Notes under the pieces: generated by a model | What the model was told of the DNA's origin: nothing | The model's database searches: none | Seen by the model: the letters and a program-made list of their open reading frames with translations, nothing else | Shown here: in pieces, positions 23,954 through 32,417 of the stretch | How positions within the stretch are numbered: the stretch's first letter is position 1 | Layout: every line of letters begins with the position of its first letter | Assembly: GCF_002220365.1 (NCBI RefSeq) | Contig: NZ_MTHB01000034.1 | Coordinates: forward strand, 1-47,923 | Origin: Caballeronia sordidicola | Lineage (GTDB): Bacteria; Pseudomonadota; Gammaproteobacteria; Burkholderiales; Burkholderiaceae | Direction: 5' to 3' | Length of the DNA stretch: 47,923 nucleotides | Program-made: the position numbers and the translations under genes

Positions 23954-24580
23954 ATGGATCAACCAACTGCGGATGCGGGGCGAGGGTCGCCCGAAGCATG
24001 GCTCGAGGTAGCTTACGAAAGCCTTCGAGACGCCGGCGTCGAGTCCGTTCGCATCCTCCCGTTGGCCAAGAAGCTGAATCTGTCGAGAACCAGCTTCTAC
24101 TGGTTTTTCAAGGACCGCGAGGAGTTGTTGGCCGCCTTACTGGAGCGCTGGCGCGACAAAAACACCGGCAACTGGGTCAAGCAGACCGAGGCCTACGCCG
24201 AAACAATCTGCGAGGCGGTTCTGAACGTGTTTGATTGCTGGCTCGACGACCGGATCTTCGACTCACGGTTCGAAGCCGCGATCCGGAGCTGGGCACTGCA
24301 GTCGCCTGAGATTGCTGCCGAGATTCAGGTCGCGGACCAACTTCGCATTGCCGCGCTCACTCAATTGTTCGAGCGTTACCAATACGAACCGATCTCCGCC
24401 GATGTGCGCGCGCGAGCAATCTACCTGACGCAGATGGGCTACATTTCGATGAAAAGCGAAGAGGAACTATCGGTACGCATGATGCGTATCGCTGAATACG
24501 TCGAGGTCTTTACGGGCCGGCGGCCGGAAGAGCGTGAACTCGATCGGTTTTTTATGCGGCATCACTATGAAGCAGCTTGA
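23954..24580 (+). CDS. TetR-family transcriptional regulator
   Basis: 208 residues. The N-terminal helix-turn-helix spans about 15-65: GVESVRILPLAKKLNLSRTS with the family hallmark FYWFFKDREELLAALLERW. The C-terminal ligand domain is helical and variable. It is transcribed divergently from the StcD-like gene with a 264-bp gap that contains a strong promoter with palindrome, so it most likely represses that gene. The inducer is probably the demethylase substrate (inference). AAGGAA precedes the ATG. Confidence 0.9.
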   Translation: MDQPTADAGRGSPEAWLEVAYESLRDAGVESVRILPLAKKLNLSRTSFYWFFKDREELLAALLERWRDKNTGNWVKQTEAYAETICEAVLNVFDCWLDDRIFDSRFEAAIRSWALQSPEIAAEIQVADQLRIAALTQLFERYQYEPISADVRARAIYLTQMGYISMKSEEELSVRMMRIAEYVEVFTGRRPEERELDRFFMRHHYEAA

Positions 24581-24759
24581 TCTTCGCTGAGCGGACCGGT
24601 TTCGCTGAATTTTGAATCGACAGATCAGTGGAGAGGTAATACTCGATACTGGCTTTTCGCGCCCAGATCGGGGGCGTGAACACTTCAATCGACGGCCGCT
24701 CGCCCCCTTCTTGCCGCCGCTGTTTTCGCTCTACTTTTGATCCATTTCTTACGCGGCCA

Positions 24760-24787
24760 TTGACAGGTTTGAATCGTTCGCTAAAAT
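24760..24787 (+). promoter_or_regulatory. Sigma70 promoter of tRNA-Leu (copy 2)
   Basis: TTGACA (24760-24765), a 16-bp spacer and TAAAAT (24782-24787). The layout is the same as at the first tRNA copy, but the spacer and flanks differ. The tRNA starts 24 bp downstream. Confidence 0.88.
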
Positions 24788-24810
24788 AGCACTCTTAGCT
24801 GTATCGGTTG

Positions 24811-24895
24811 GCCCAGGTGGCGGAATTGGTAGACGCACATGGTTCAGGTCCATGCGCCGCAAGGTGTGGAGGTTCGAGTCCTCTCTTGGGCACCA
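24811..24895 (+). tRNA. tRNA-Leu (anticodon CAG), copy 2
   Basis: 85 nt including CCA. It is identical to the copy at 9707-9791 except for one base in the long variable arm (GCAAGGTGTGG here, GCAAGGCGTGG there). Acceptor, D-, anticodon (loop TTCAGGT) and T-arms are all intact, so it should be functional. Confidence 0.97.
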
Positions 24896-24947
24896 ACAAA
24901 AGTAGTCAGTAAGACAGTGGTCGGTAAGACAGTCAGCGTAGTAAAAG

Positions 24948-24983
24948 AAAACCCCGTAACGCCTTGAGCCTGCGGGGTTTTTT
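24948..24983 (+). terminator. Intrinsic terminator of tRNA-Leu copy 2
   Basis: AAAACCCCG ... CGGGGTTTTTT stem followed by TGTTTTT. The stem is the same as at the first tRNA copy with a different loop. Just upstream (24909-24935) GTAAGACAGT occurs twice. Confidence 0.88.
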
Positions 24984-25313
24984 GTTTTTCAACGGCCGCA
25001 CACTTCTATCAGAAGCTGTTTCGGGACGCACGGCTAGCGCTGGTTGCATCCTTTGCGGCCAAGACGGCATGCTCTCCCGGCGAGCGTTGCTTGACGCCCT
25101 CCGCCGGCTCAATCGCTCGATTACTCCACGCAAGCCGCTCCCCCATTCGCGACACAGCGGCACGATGCCCGTCAGTGCCAATCCGCTCCACAGCAGCCAC
25201 GCCTCGCTGACAGTCAATCGACAAGCCCCCTCCATTCGAGCTCGGCCAGTGTCATATCTTCGCCACGTAGGGCGGTTACGGTGCTGTACCTACACTAATC
25301 ATCTCCCTCCACG
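24984..25313. other. Intergenic region before the CDF transporter
   Basis: No gene is well supported. A minus-strand frame (24933-25235) would start MEGACRLTVSEAWLLWSGLA with one hydrophobic stretch, but it runs through the tRNA terminator, and its last half is a low-complexity Arg/Ser/Pro stretch. I treat it as unlikely. No repeats seen. Confidence 0.35.
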
Positions 25314-25985
25314 ATGTCGTCGACGTCCGAGCACGGCCGCGAGAAGCGCAATGCCGCCTTCAAGGCAGCCCAGGTGAGCGTCCTGTTAAACGCGGCCTTG
25401 ATGATCATGCAGATTGCCATTGGCTGGCTCGCTTACTCGGACGGTTTGCTGGCCGACGGGGTTCATACACTCGCGGACCTCGCAGCGGATGGAATGGTGC
25501 TGGCGGTCTTGCGCCTGAGCGCTACGGCAGCGCACCGAAGCGTCAACGATCAATATGACCGCTACGAAACCATAGGATCACTACTGATCTCCTTCCTCTT
25601 GATCGCGACGGGAATGGAAACGCTCTGGAGCAGCCTCGGGCACGTGGCCAGTGCAGCGACTACTTCCAGCGTTCACGCGAGCGCGCTGGTCGTCGCGGTG
25701 TTTGTCATCGTCGCCAAAGAGGCGCTGTTTCGGTACATCATGTCGGTCGCTAAACGCACCCGTTCCACGCTTCTCGTGGCGAGCGCCTGGCACGCGCGCT
25801 CGGACGCTATCTCGGCGCTGATAGCGGCAGTTGGTATTCTGGGCTGCATGGCCGGCTTGGTGATATCCGATCGCCTGGCCGCTGCGATCATCGGCATCAT
25901 GATTGCGCGGATGGGCTTTAACCTCGGCTGGAAAGCCTTCAAAGACTCGTTCGATCGACCCGCCAGCGAGACTGCCGGGCAATAA
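25314..25985 (+). CDS. Cation diffusion facilitator (CDF) transporter without cytoplasmic domain
   Basis: 223 residues. Six membrane segments are predicted. The two metal-site motifs of the CDF family are visible: DGVHTLADLAAD in TM2 (first metal-site residues) and HARSDAISALIAA in TM5 (HxxxD). The family exports Zn, Fe, Mn, Co or Cd by proton antiport. At 223 residues it lacks the usual roughly 80-residue C-terminal cytoplasmic dimerisation domain; the frame ends just after KDSFDRP, so this is a short-form member rather than a frameshift I can see. It lies downstream of tRNA-Leu copy 2 with no partner gene. Confidence 0.88.
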   Translation: MSSTSEHGREKRNAAFKAAQVSVLLNAALMIMQIAIGWLAYSDGLLADGVHTLADLAADGMVLAVLRLSATAAHRSVNDQYDRYETIGSLLISFLLIATGMETLWSSLGHVASAATTSSVHASALVVAVFVIVAKEALFRYIMSVAKRTRSTLLVASAWHARSDAISALIAAVGILGCMAGLVISDRLAAAIIGIMIARMGFNLGWKAFKDSFDRPASETAGQ

Positions 25986-26233
25986 ATCCGCCTTTCACTC
26001 TCTTCGCTAGTAAAAGAAAGGTCGACATCTGTTTTCCGACGGCGCGTACAGGCAACGAAGCATGACGCTCTTCATGCTCGCCGCTATGATGTTGTTTTTT
26101 CCAAGGTCGAGCATGCTGCGGCTATGGATCGCTGCAATGCATCGCTACACTACTGGGCACTGACACCCGGTGTACGCGCTCACCACACAGCGCGTAGCCG
26201 AGGTCATTTACTACGCACAAGGAACATCACGAA

Positions 26234-26620
26234 ATGAACGGAAGCGAGTTGAGCGACGTCGAATTCCCGGTGCAAAAACAACTCGAGGCTTATAACGCGC
26301 GGGATATAGAAGACTTCATGCAGTGGTGGGCCCACGACTGCGAGTACTATGAGTTCCCATCGCGTTTGCTGGCTAGCGGCGCAAACGCGATCCGCGAACG
26401 GCACGTCGCCCGCTTCAGCGAAGCCAATCTTTACGGCAAGCTCGTTAAGCGAATATCGGTTGGCAACATGGTGGTCGACCAGGAGGTCGTCACTCGCACC
26501 TTTCCTGACGGCCCCGGTGAGATCGATGTCGTCGCTATTTACGAAGTCGAGAATGGGAAAATAGCCAAGGCGTGGTTCAAGATGGGCGCGCCGAGGCTGC
26601 ACACGGCTGAGGTGCGATAA
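26234..26620 (+). CDS. NTF2-like / SnoaL-like protein (steroid isomerase-like)
   Basis: 128 residues in the NTF2-like fold. QLEAYNARDIEDFMQWWAHD and ANAIRERHVARFSEANLYGKL are the usual first helix and loop. IDVVAIYEVENGKIAKAWFKMG is the conserved closing strand pair seen in the DUF4440/SnoaL group. The reaction is unknown; many relatives bind small hydrophobic molecules. It stands alone, converging with the VOC gene with a 4-bp gap. Confidence 0.85.
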   Translation: MNGSELSDVEFPVQKQLEAYNARDIEDFMQWWAHDCEYYEFPSRLLASGANAIRERHVARFSEANLYGKLVKRISVGNMVVDQEVVTRTFPDGPGEIDVVAIYEVENGKIAKAWFKMGAPRLHTAEVR

Positions 26621-26624
26621 CCGC

Positions 26625-27014
26625 TTAGGCTCCCAGGTTGTCCGGGTCGGATTGCGAAAGCTGAAACACATTGCCCTCCGGATCCTGACCGTCACACATC
26701 GTGTAGGCAAAACCATCGTAGCGCTTCGGCGCACTCATTTGAACGCCTGCACGAAGGAGTTGCTCTCGTAGTGCCGCCATTCCTGACGGCATCGAGAAAA
26801 CCAGTTTAGCGTTCCCACTGCCCGGCGCGAGCGGTCGGTCTCTGTAAGGCCGCCCCACCAGATGAAGCGCAAGTTCAACGGGCCCCGCTTTGAGCACCAC
26901 CCATTCCCCTTCAATTTCCTCAAGTACGTCAAAGCCAAAGAACGTTTGATAGAACGACTTCAGCGCAGTGACGTCCCGGACGTAGAGAATCAATCTCGTC
27001 ATTGCAATCGACAT
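26625..27014 (-). CDS. VOC-family (glyoxalase/bleomycin-resistance-like) protein
   Basis: 129 residues from ATG 27014; the longer frame has an Arg-rich leader unlike the family. Two beta-alpha-beta-beta-beta modules are seen: TRLILYVRDVTALKSFYQTFFGF, then ELALHLVGRP with a metal-type His, and GVQMSAPKRYDGFAYTMCDGQDPEGNVFQLSQ with the closing Glu/Asp region. Members include glyoxalase I, dioxygenases and antibiotic-binding proteins. The function here is open. It is convergent with the NTF2-like gene. Confidence 0.88.
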   Translation of the reverse strand: MSIAMTRLILYVRDVTALKSFYQTFFGFDVLEEIEGEWVVLKAGPVELALHLVGRPYRDRPLAPGSGNAKLVFSMPSGMAALREQLLRAGVQMSAPKRYDGFAYTMCDGQDPEGNVFQLSQSDPDNLGA

Positions 27015-27171
27015 GAAGACCCCGGTAAATTGCGCTGCGATAACACAGCGCCAATCACGATAGGCGGGCTGATTGCGGTTAGCCCCAGGGCTTGCAATAT
27101 TAGCCCAGCTTTGGCCAGCGTGAGGCCGCCGCGAACGCACGCTATCGAATTCCTTGTAGCGGCTTCAGCCC

Positions 27172-28737
27172 TCAGTACCGCGTGCCCCTTCCCTCGTCCG
27201 GAATCTTGAACACGGATACCGCTGCCTTCAGGTGACGCGTCTGCTCATGCAGCGACGCGGCTGCCGACGCCGCCTGCTCCACCAGCGCCGCATTCTGTTG
27301 CGTCATTTCATCCATCTGCACGACGGCCTGGTTGACCTGCTCAATGCCCGTGCTTTGCTCGTGCGACGAGGCGCTGATCTCGGCCATCATCTGCGTGAGG
27401 CGCGAGATTGACGTCGATACCTCGCGCATTGCCTGACCGGCGCGTTCTGCCAATGCCGAACCATCATTCACCTGAGAGACCGATTCGCCGATCAGTTCCT
27501 TGATCTCCTTGGCCGATTGCGCGCTGCGTTGTGCAAGCCCACGCACCTCGCTGGCCACGACCGCGAATCCGCGACCCTGCTCACCCGCACGCGCCGCCTC
27601 GACGGCCGCATTCAACGCAAGAATGTTGGTCTGGAACGCGATGCCGTCAATCACCGAGATGATCTCCGCGATCTTGTCGGAGCTCCTCGCGATGCTGGTC
27701 ATCTTCTCGACCACCTGATCGACGACCCCCGTGCCGCGTGATGTCGCAGACAGCGCGTCACCTGCAAGGCTGTTCGCGTCGCGGGCATGCTCGGCGTTCT
27801 GGCGCACCGTCGCGGTCAACTCCTCCATGCTCGATGCAGTCTCCTCCAGCGATGCGGCCTGGTTCTCCGTGCGAGCCGACAGATCCGCGTTACCTGTGGC
27901 GATTTCATCGGCGCCAAGATTGATCGAGTCCGACGACTCGCGCACCGTCTTCACCGTGTGCGCGACGCTTGCCTGCATCGACGCGAGACCGGCGAACAAG
28001 CGGCCAATTTCGTTAGTGCCGCGATCGGCAATATGCTCATCGAGCTTGCCCTCGGCAATCCGTTCGAAGTGGCGGCCGGCTTCTTCGAGCGGGGCGACCA
28101 CGCCGCGGCGCAACGCAACGTGGACGAACACGACACCCGCCGCGAGCGCCGCAAAAATCGCCAGACCGACGCCGCGGAAAAGGCCAAGCCGTGCATCGAT
28201 GGAATCCAGATACGACTGGCTCGCTGCATCGCCAAACCGGGCGAAGTTTTGCTGCTCGGCGAGGTAGCGGTCCTGGAACCCTTGCGTCGGCTGGTCGAGG
28301 AACGCCTGGAGATTATTGGCGTCGAGGTACTGGGTCAGCTCACTCAATGCACCGTGATATGCCTGGAATTTTTCCTGCAATGCAGCCGTGCGCGCCCTGT
28401 TTTCATCGCCGGTTTTGGGCGCATTGACGAAGGCGGTAAACGACTTGTCCGCCAGCGCCAACTGCTCGCGCGCATGCTGGACAATGTCGACCGGTTCGGA
28501 GCCGCCGCGCGCCATGCGGGTACCGGCGCGCGACAGGTTGATCCGTGCATCCATCAGTCGCTGAGTAGTTTCATTGACCTCGTTGACTTGCTTGAGCGCG
28601 ATGTTCGACAGGTTACCGACATCATCGTGAGTGGCGGTCAGCGACCAGAAACCAAGCCCTTCCGTGACGACCTGGAAAAGACAGAACACGACTAGAACGA
28701 CCAAGAGGCCGGAGGAAACACTCGCTTTTTTAAGCAT
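27172..28737 (-). CDS. Methyl-accepting chemotaxis protein
   Basis: 521 residues. TM1 is about 8-30, followed by a four-helix periplasmic Tar-type ligand domain (about 31-190, with [21 protein letters not shown]). TM2 is 191-212, HAMP about 213-265, and the long cytoplasmic coiled coil carries the conserved CheA/CheW hairpin tip [20 protein letters not shown]. Glu/Gln methylation sites are likely in the flanking helices. It ends without an NWETF-type pentapeptide, so adaptation enzymes are not tethered to it. The ligand is unknown. Signals pass to CheA to steer flagellar rotation. Single gene. Confidence 0.95.
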   Translation of the reverse strand: MLKKASVSSGLLVVLVVFCLFQVVTEGLGFWSLTATHDDVGNLSNIALKQVNEVNETTQRLMDARINLSRAGTRMARGGSEPVDIVQHAREQLALADKSFTAFVNAPKTGDENRARTAALQEKFQAYHGALSELTQYLDANNLQAFLDQPTQGFQDRYLAEQQNFARFGDAASQSYLDSIDARLGLFRGVGLAIFAALAAGVVFVHVALRRGVVAPLEEAGRHFERIAEGKLDEHIADRGTNEIGRLFAGLASMQASVAHTVKTVRESSDSINLGADEIATGNADLSARTENQAASLEETASSMEELTATVRQNAEHARDANSLAGDALSATSRGTGVVDQVVEKMTSIARSSDKIAEIISVIDGIAFQTNILALNAAVEAARAGEQGRGFAVVASEVRGLAQRSAQSAKEIKELIGESVSQVNDGSALAERAGQAMREVSTSISRLTQMMAEISASSHEQSTGIEQVNQAVVQMDEMTQQNAALVEQAASAAASLHEQTRHLKAAVSVFKIPDEGRGTRY

Positions 28738-29260
28738 ATTGACGACTCTTCGTAACGTTGAATTCGATATGGCCCTTCAACGTGTCTTAGGGTGTCAAAC
28801 AATCAATATCTTTCTGCAGCACCCATCCACTGCACCCGTTCGCGCCAGTACGAAACTGCGCGAAAGTGTCAGCGGGTACGTATTGAAAAAGCGATTGCAG
28901 GATGGTCGTCGAGTGATCTAAGACAGCGTTGAAACCTGACAGGCTGGCCTCTTGTTAACGGCGGTATCGACGGATACTTAAGCTTGCGAAACAGGTTCGG
29001 CTGACGTTGAATTTCTTCTGAACTGACCCTAAAAATACGGCTCCTGACAAGATCTGACAGAGGTTGCAGATACACTTCTCTTCCGGCGTTATGAGAGGCA
29101 CCCTCATGGCGGGCTTTGGCACAGGTAATCAACAAGCCAGCAGCTAAGCGGCTGAATGATCGAGCGCGCCTTCGGATAGATCCAGACCAGACGAAACACC
29201 CGTTTCAGCCGACAGAACCGCCTGCAAACCCAGTGCATTTTCAACAAGAAAACGATAACG
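28738..29260. other. Intergenic region between chemoreceptor and AlkC-like gene
   Basis: About 520 bp between divergent genes. No credible gene; a minus-strand frame at 28869-29135 has no RBS and no recognisable family. It probably holds both promoters; I see no clear consensus. Confidence 0.4.
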
Positions 29261-30358
29261 ATGCCGGACACCGAAAACACCGCACTAAAAGAGATCTTCA
29301 ACGAGCGCCGATTCCGCGATATGGCGCTCGACATCAAAACGGTTTATCCGCCATTCGACACGCGGCGTTTTCTCAAGATCTCGCTAGCCGGGCTCGACGA
29401 CCTGACGCTGATGCAGCGTCTGCGCCGCATGACTCAGGCGCTGCATGCAACCCTTCCTGCGGACTATCGCCAAGCGCTCGAGGTTCTTCGAGCGCTGGCA
29501 CTGCGCATCGAGAACGGATTCGCAACGCTCGTCCTTCCCGACTACGTTGGGCAATACGGCCTGGGCGACTTCGATGTATCGATGGACGCGCTGAAGTTTT
29601 TCACGGCCTTCGGCTCGTCCGAGTTCGCGGTGCGCGAATTCCTGCGCAAGGATCTGAAGCGGGCGCTTGCCATCATGAAAGTATGGTCACGCGATGACAG
29701 CGACGCCGTGCGGCGCCTCGCGAGTGAAGGAAGCCGTCCGCGCTTGCCATGGTCGTTCCGGCTCGACGCAATCCAGGCTGATCCTTCGCTGGCTGCGCCG
29801 ATTCTGGAAAACCTGCGCTCGGACGCGAGCCTCTATGTCCGCAAGTCGGTCGCCAATCATCTGAACGATGTGACCAAATCGCATCCGGAGTGGGTGCTGG
29901 ACCGGCTGGCGACGTGGCCGGTCGACAATGCTCACACAGCCTGGATCGCGAAGCGCGCCCTGCGCTCCTTGATCAAGGCCGGCAATGGCCGTGCGTTAGC
30001 TGTTATCGGAGCGGGCGGCGTCCCCGATGTGAAGATCAGCAAGTTCGCCGTGACACCTCGCCGTGTTGCACTGGGCGAGCGTGTGACCTTGTCATTCGAT
30101 CTTGCCTCGAAGTGCCTGGAAAGCCAGCGGCTAGTGATCGACTACAGGATGCATTACGTGAAGAAGTCGGGCGTGACGGCCGCGAAGGTTTTCAAGCTCA
30201 AGGAGTTGACCCTCGGCGGCGGCCAAAAGGTATTGATAGAACGCACGCAGAACATACGGGACTTCACCACGCGCGTGCATTACGCCGGGCGGCACGACGT
30301 CGAGATCCTGGTGAACGGGGTATGCCTCGCCAAGGGATATTTCGATCTGAGTTGCTAA
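29261..30358 (+). CDS. AlkC-type DNA alkylation repair protein
   Basis: 365 residues. Residues 1-250 are HEAT-like helical repeats (LKEIFNERRFRDMALDI, GDFDVSMDALKFFTAFGSSEFAVREFL, VRKSVANHLNDVTKSHPEWV). Residues about 255-365 form an Ig-like beta domain (VKISKFAVTPRRVALGERVT ... HDVEILVNGVCLAKGYFDL). This HEAT-plus-Ig layout is that of AlkC DNA glycosylases, which remove N3- and N7-alkylated purines without base flipping. The length fits AlkC with its Ig domain and not AlkD. It is a single gene converging on the LysR gene (3-bp gap). Assignment is by fold pattern and remembered motifs. Confidence 0.85.
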   Translation: MPDTENTALKEIFNERRFRDMALDIKTVYPPFDTRRFLKISLAGLDDLTLMQRLRRMTQALHATLPADYRQALEVLRALALRIENGFATLVLPDYVGQYGLGDFDVSMDALKFFTAFGSSEFAVREFLRKDLKRALAIMKVWSRDDSDAVRRLASEGSRPRLPWSFRLDAIQADPSLAAPILENLRSDASLYVRKSVANHLNDVTKSHPEWVLDRLATWPVDNAHTAWIAKRALRSLIKAGNGRALAVIGAGGVPDVKISKFAVTPRRVALGERVTLSFDLASKCLESQRLVIDYRMHYVKKSGVTAAKVFKLKELTLGGGQKVLIERTQNIRDFTTRVHYAGRHDVEILVNGVCLAKGYFDLSC

Positions 30359-30361
30359 CGT

Positions 30362-31255
30362 TCATGCGTCAGAGGCAGCAACAAGCTCCTCAACCAGCGC
30401 GCGCTCCGGTCGTTGCAACGCCTCCAGATCGCGAACGCAGATCAGGAGCTGGCGCGTAGCCCAGCGGTCAGTCAACTCCACCGTGTGCACGCCCGGCGTC
30501 CCTCGATGCCGTTTCGCGGCGGTCGCCGGCACGATCCCCAGACCGGCGCCCTGCTCGACCATGCAGCAGATGTTTTCGAAGGTCCGCACCCGCGCGCGAA
30601 AATAGAACTGCTGCCCGGCAAATAGCGCCTGCTCGCCCAGATAGTCCTGCAATGCGCTGCCGGCGCTCAAGCCGATGAAATCTTCCTTGACCACGTCCCT
30701 GAGCGCGACGCGACGACGCCCACTGAGCGCGTGATCACGCGCGACGATCAGAACCAGTTTGTCGGTTGCGAACGGAAACGTCTGCAATGTCCCGTGCTCG
30801 AGCGCATCGGAAACAATGCCTATCTCCGCGGAACCGTTAAGGACGGCCTTGACGGTCTCGGTGCTCTGCCGCTCCTTCAAATCGATGTGCACGTTCGGGT
30901 TAAGCCGAAGAAATCCGGCGAGGGGACGAGGCAGGAACTCCGTTATCGCTGCAGTGTTCGCCCACACTCGAACACGCGTTCTACGGGCCTCGGAGTGCTC
31001 CCCCAGTTCACCCTGCATCCGTTCGATCTGGCTGAGTACCAGACGCGCATGGTGCGCCAACGTGTCCCCTGCCGGCGTGGATTCGACACCACGGCGGCCT
31101 CGCTCCAGCAACGGTAGCCCGAGCGCTTCCTCCATGCCGCGCAAACGCGCACTGGCAGACGGCAACGACATGTTTGCTTGAGCCGCGCCGTGCGTGATGC
31201 TGCCGGTTTCGAGGATGAACAGGAAAAGGCGCAGGTCTATCAGATCGAAGCGCAT
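30362..31255 (-). CDS. LysR-family transcriptional regulator
   Basis: 297 residues. The N-terminal winged HTH has FLFILETGSITHGAAQANMS and SLPSASARLRGMEEALGLPL. A linker helix and a two-lobed periplasmic-binding-like effector domain follow (VWANTAAITEFLPRPLAGFL, GSAEIGIVSDAL, GAGLGIVPATAA). It is divergent from the TauE/SafE-type transporter gene with a palindromic T-N11-A site in between, the classic arrangement in which the regulator controls its neighbour. Confidence 0.94.
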   Translation of the reverse strand: MRFDLIDLRLFLFILETGSITHGAAQANMSLPSASARLRGMEEALGLPLLERGRRGVESTPAGDTLAHHARLVLSQIERMQGELGEHSEARRTRVRVWANTAAITEFLPRPLAGFLRLNPNVHIDLKERQSTETVKAVLNGSAEIGIVSDALEHGTLQTFPFATDKLVLIVARDHALSGRRRVALRDVVKEDFIGLSAGSALQDYLGEQALFAGQQFYFRARVRTFENICCMVEQGAGLGIVPATAAKRHRGTPGVHTVELTDRWATRQLLICVRDLEALQRPERALVEELVAASDA

Positions 31256-31278
31256 GGCCGAAGGTATTTTGTTGATCA

Positions 31279-31299
31279 GCCTTAGTTATACCCTAAGGC
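31279..31299. promoter_or_regulatory. LysR-type operator between LysR and TauE-like gene
   Basis: A perfect inverted repeat GCCTTAG-N7-CTAAGGC. Its inner part (TAGTTATACCCTA) fits the T-N11-A rule for LysR-type regulators. It lies 24-44 bp before the lysR start and about 100 bp before the transporter start, the usual place for the regulatory binding site. Confidence 0.75.
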
Positions 31300-31401
31300 A
31301 CGGTACGTATCTTCCGCATTGTGGGCGTTGCGAATCCGGGGAAAATAAGGGCAGGTCATTTTCCTGCGAAGTTTTCCTCCGAAGCACCACTGACAGCACC
31401 C

Positions 31402-32163
31402 ATGACAGCATCAATGACCTCTCCTGACACCGCGCGCATCGCTGCCATTACGTTGACCTTCCTGCTGGCCGGCACTGTAAAAGGCGTCACCGGCATGGGC
31501 CTGCCGACCGTGGCAATGGGTGTGCTCGGAACGCTCATGCTGCCCGCCGAGGCAGCTGCCCTGCTGATCCTGCCGTCGCTCGTCACCAACGTCTGGCAGC
31601 TTCTCGCAGGTCCGCGCCTGGGTGCGCTTGTCAGGCGCTTCTGGCTGATGATGACGGGCATCGTGATCGGAACGGTAGCCGCGGCGTCGTTCATAGCCGG
31701 CAGCGGCGGCGTCTGGGCCACGACCGGGCTTGGAGCCGCGCTAACGCTCTATGCGGCCTCCGGCTTGCTGTCCTGGCACTTCACCGTGCCGCCACGGCAT
31801 GAACGGCGCCTGTCTCCCGTCATTGGCGTGGTGACCGGACTTGTCACTGGCGCAACAGGCGTGTTTGTTGTACCAGCGGTCCCCTATCTTCAAGCGCTTG
31901 ATCTAAAAAAAGAAGATCTCGTCCAGGCCCTCGGACTATCATTTACGGTGTCGACCGTGGCATTGGCGATCGGGCTTGCTCGGGCAAGCGCGTTCACAAC
32001 CACCGATCTCACCAGTTCGCTGCTCGCCGTCGTCCCTGCGTTGCTCGGCATGTGGGCCGGTCAACGCATACGCGGCCACATCAGTCCCGCGACCTTTCGC
32101 CGATGGTTCTTTTTCTGCATGCTGGCGCTCGGTCTTCAGCTGCTGTTGCGGCATTTGATTTAA
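31402..32163 (+). CDS. TSUP (TauE/SafE) family membrane transporter
   Basis: 253 residues from ATG 31402 (ATG 31414 also possible; the longer frame from 31321 has a non-membrane leader). Seven or eight membrane segments occur in two homologous halves. The family's repeated motif is seen as GTVKGVTGMGLPTVAMG near the start and GLVTGATGVFVVPAVPYL in the middle. The family exports sulfite, sulfonates, sulfoacetate or other anions. The substrate here is unknown. Divergent LysR regulation is likely. Confidence 0.9.
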   Translation: MTASMTSPDTARIAAITLTFLLAGTVKGVTGMGLPTVAMGVLGTLMLPAEAAALLILPSLVTNVWQLLAGPRLGALVRRFWLMMTGIVIGTVAAASFIAGSGGVWATTGLGAALTLYAASGLLSWHFTVPPRHERRLSPVIGVVTGLVTGATGVFVVPAVPYLQALDLKKEDLVQALGLSFTVSTVALAIGLARASAFTTTDLTSSLLAVVPALLGMWAGQRIRGHISPATFRRWFFFCMLALGLQLLLRHLI

Positions 32164-32216
32164 GCGTTGCACCTGGAACATGCCACCGGCTTCGACCGTC
32201 TGGGAGACCTGACGCA

Positions 32217-32309
32217 ATGCTCTCGCCAATACTCGAAACGCTGGGCGCGCTGGCAATATTGGCCAGCCTCGCGATCCACCTTCGCACGTTTCTCGGTAGG
32301 CACCGCTAG
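32217..32309 (+). CDS. Possible small membrane protein (30 aa)
   Basis: A 30-residue frame: MLSPILETLGALAILASLAI then HLRTFLGRHR. One hydrophobic helix with a basic C-terminus, as in many small membrane proteins. GGGAG lies about 11 bases upstream, so the RBS spacing is long. Between the TauE-like and decarboxylase genes. Weak support. Confidence 0.3.
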   Translation: MLSPILETLGALAILASLAIHLRTFLGRHR

Positions 32310-32342
32310 TCTGGACGAACCGCACCCAATAGCTCGATGAAT

Positions 32343-32417
32343 GCCAGCCTGCTTAGCGCCGTCCTGCTTAACGCCAGCCTGCTTAGCGCCGTCCTGCTTA
32401 GCGCCGTCTTGCTTAAC
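32343..32417. repeat. Tandem repeat, 15 bp x 5
   Basis: Five in-register 15-bp units, GCC(A/G)(G/T)C(C/T)TGCTTA(G/A)C, followed by a partial GCCGTTCC. The array runs over the stop codon of the PLP decarboxylase (TAA at 32413-32415). In the decarboxylase frame beyond that stop it would read KQDGAKQDGAKQAG. Variation in copy number at this site would not alter the present enzyme. Confidence 0.92.

Noticed and set aside
9700..24900. Integrase or phage genes that would define the tRNA-bounded block as a classical island
   Set aside because: None seen; all frames between the tRNAs are accounted for by metabolic and regulatory genes, so island status is only inferred.
24933..25235. 100-residue minus-strand frame with one hydrophobic stretch
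   Set aside because: It passes through the tRNA terminator and ends in low-complexity sequence; no RBS.
28869..29135. 88-residue minus-strand frame in the gap before the AlkC-like gene
   Set aside because: No RBS, no recognisable domain, and composition close to random.
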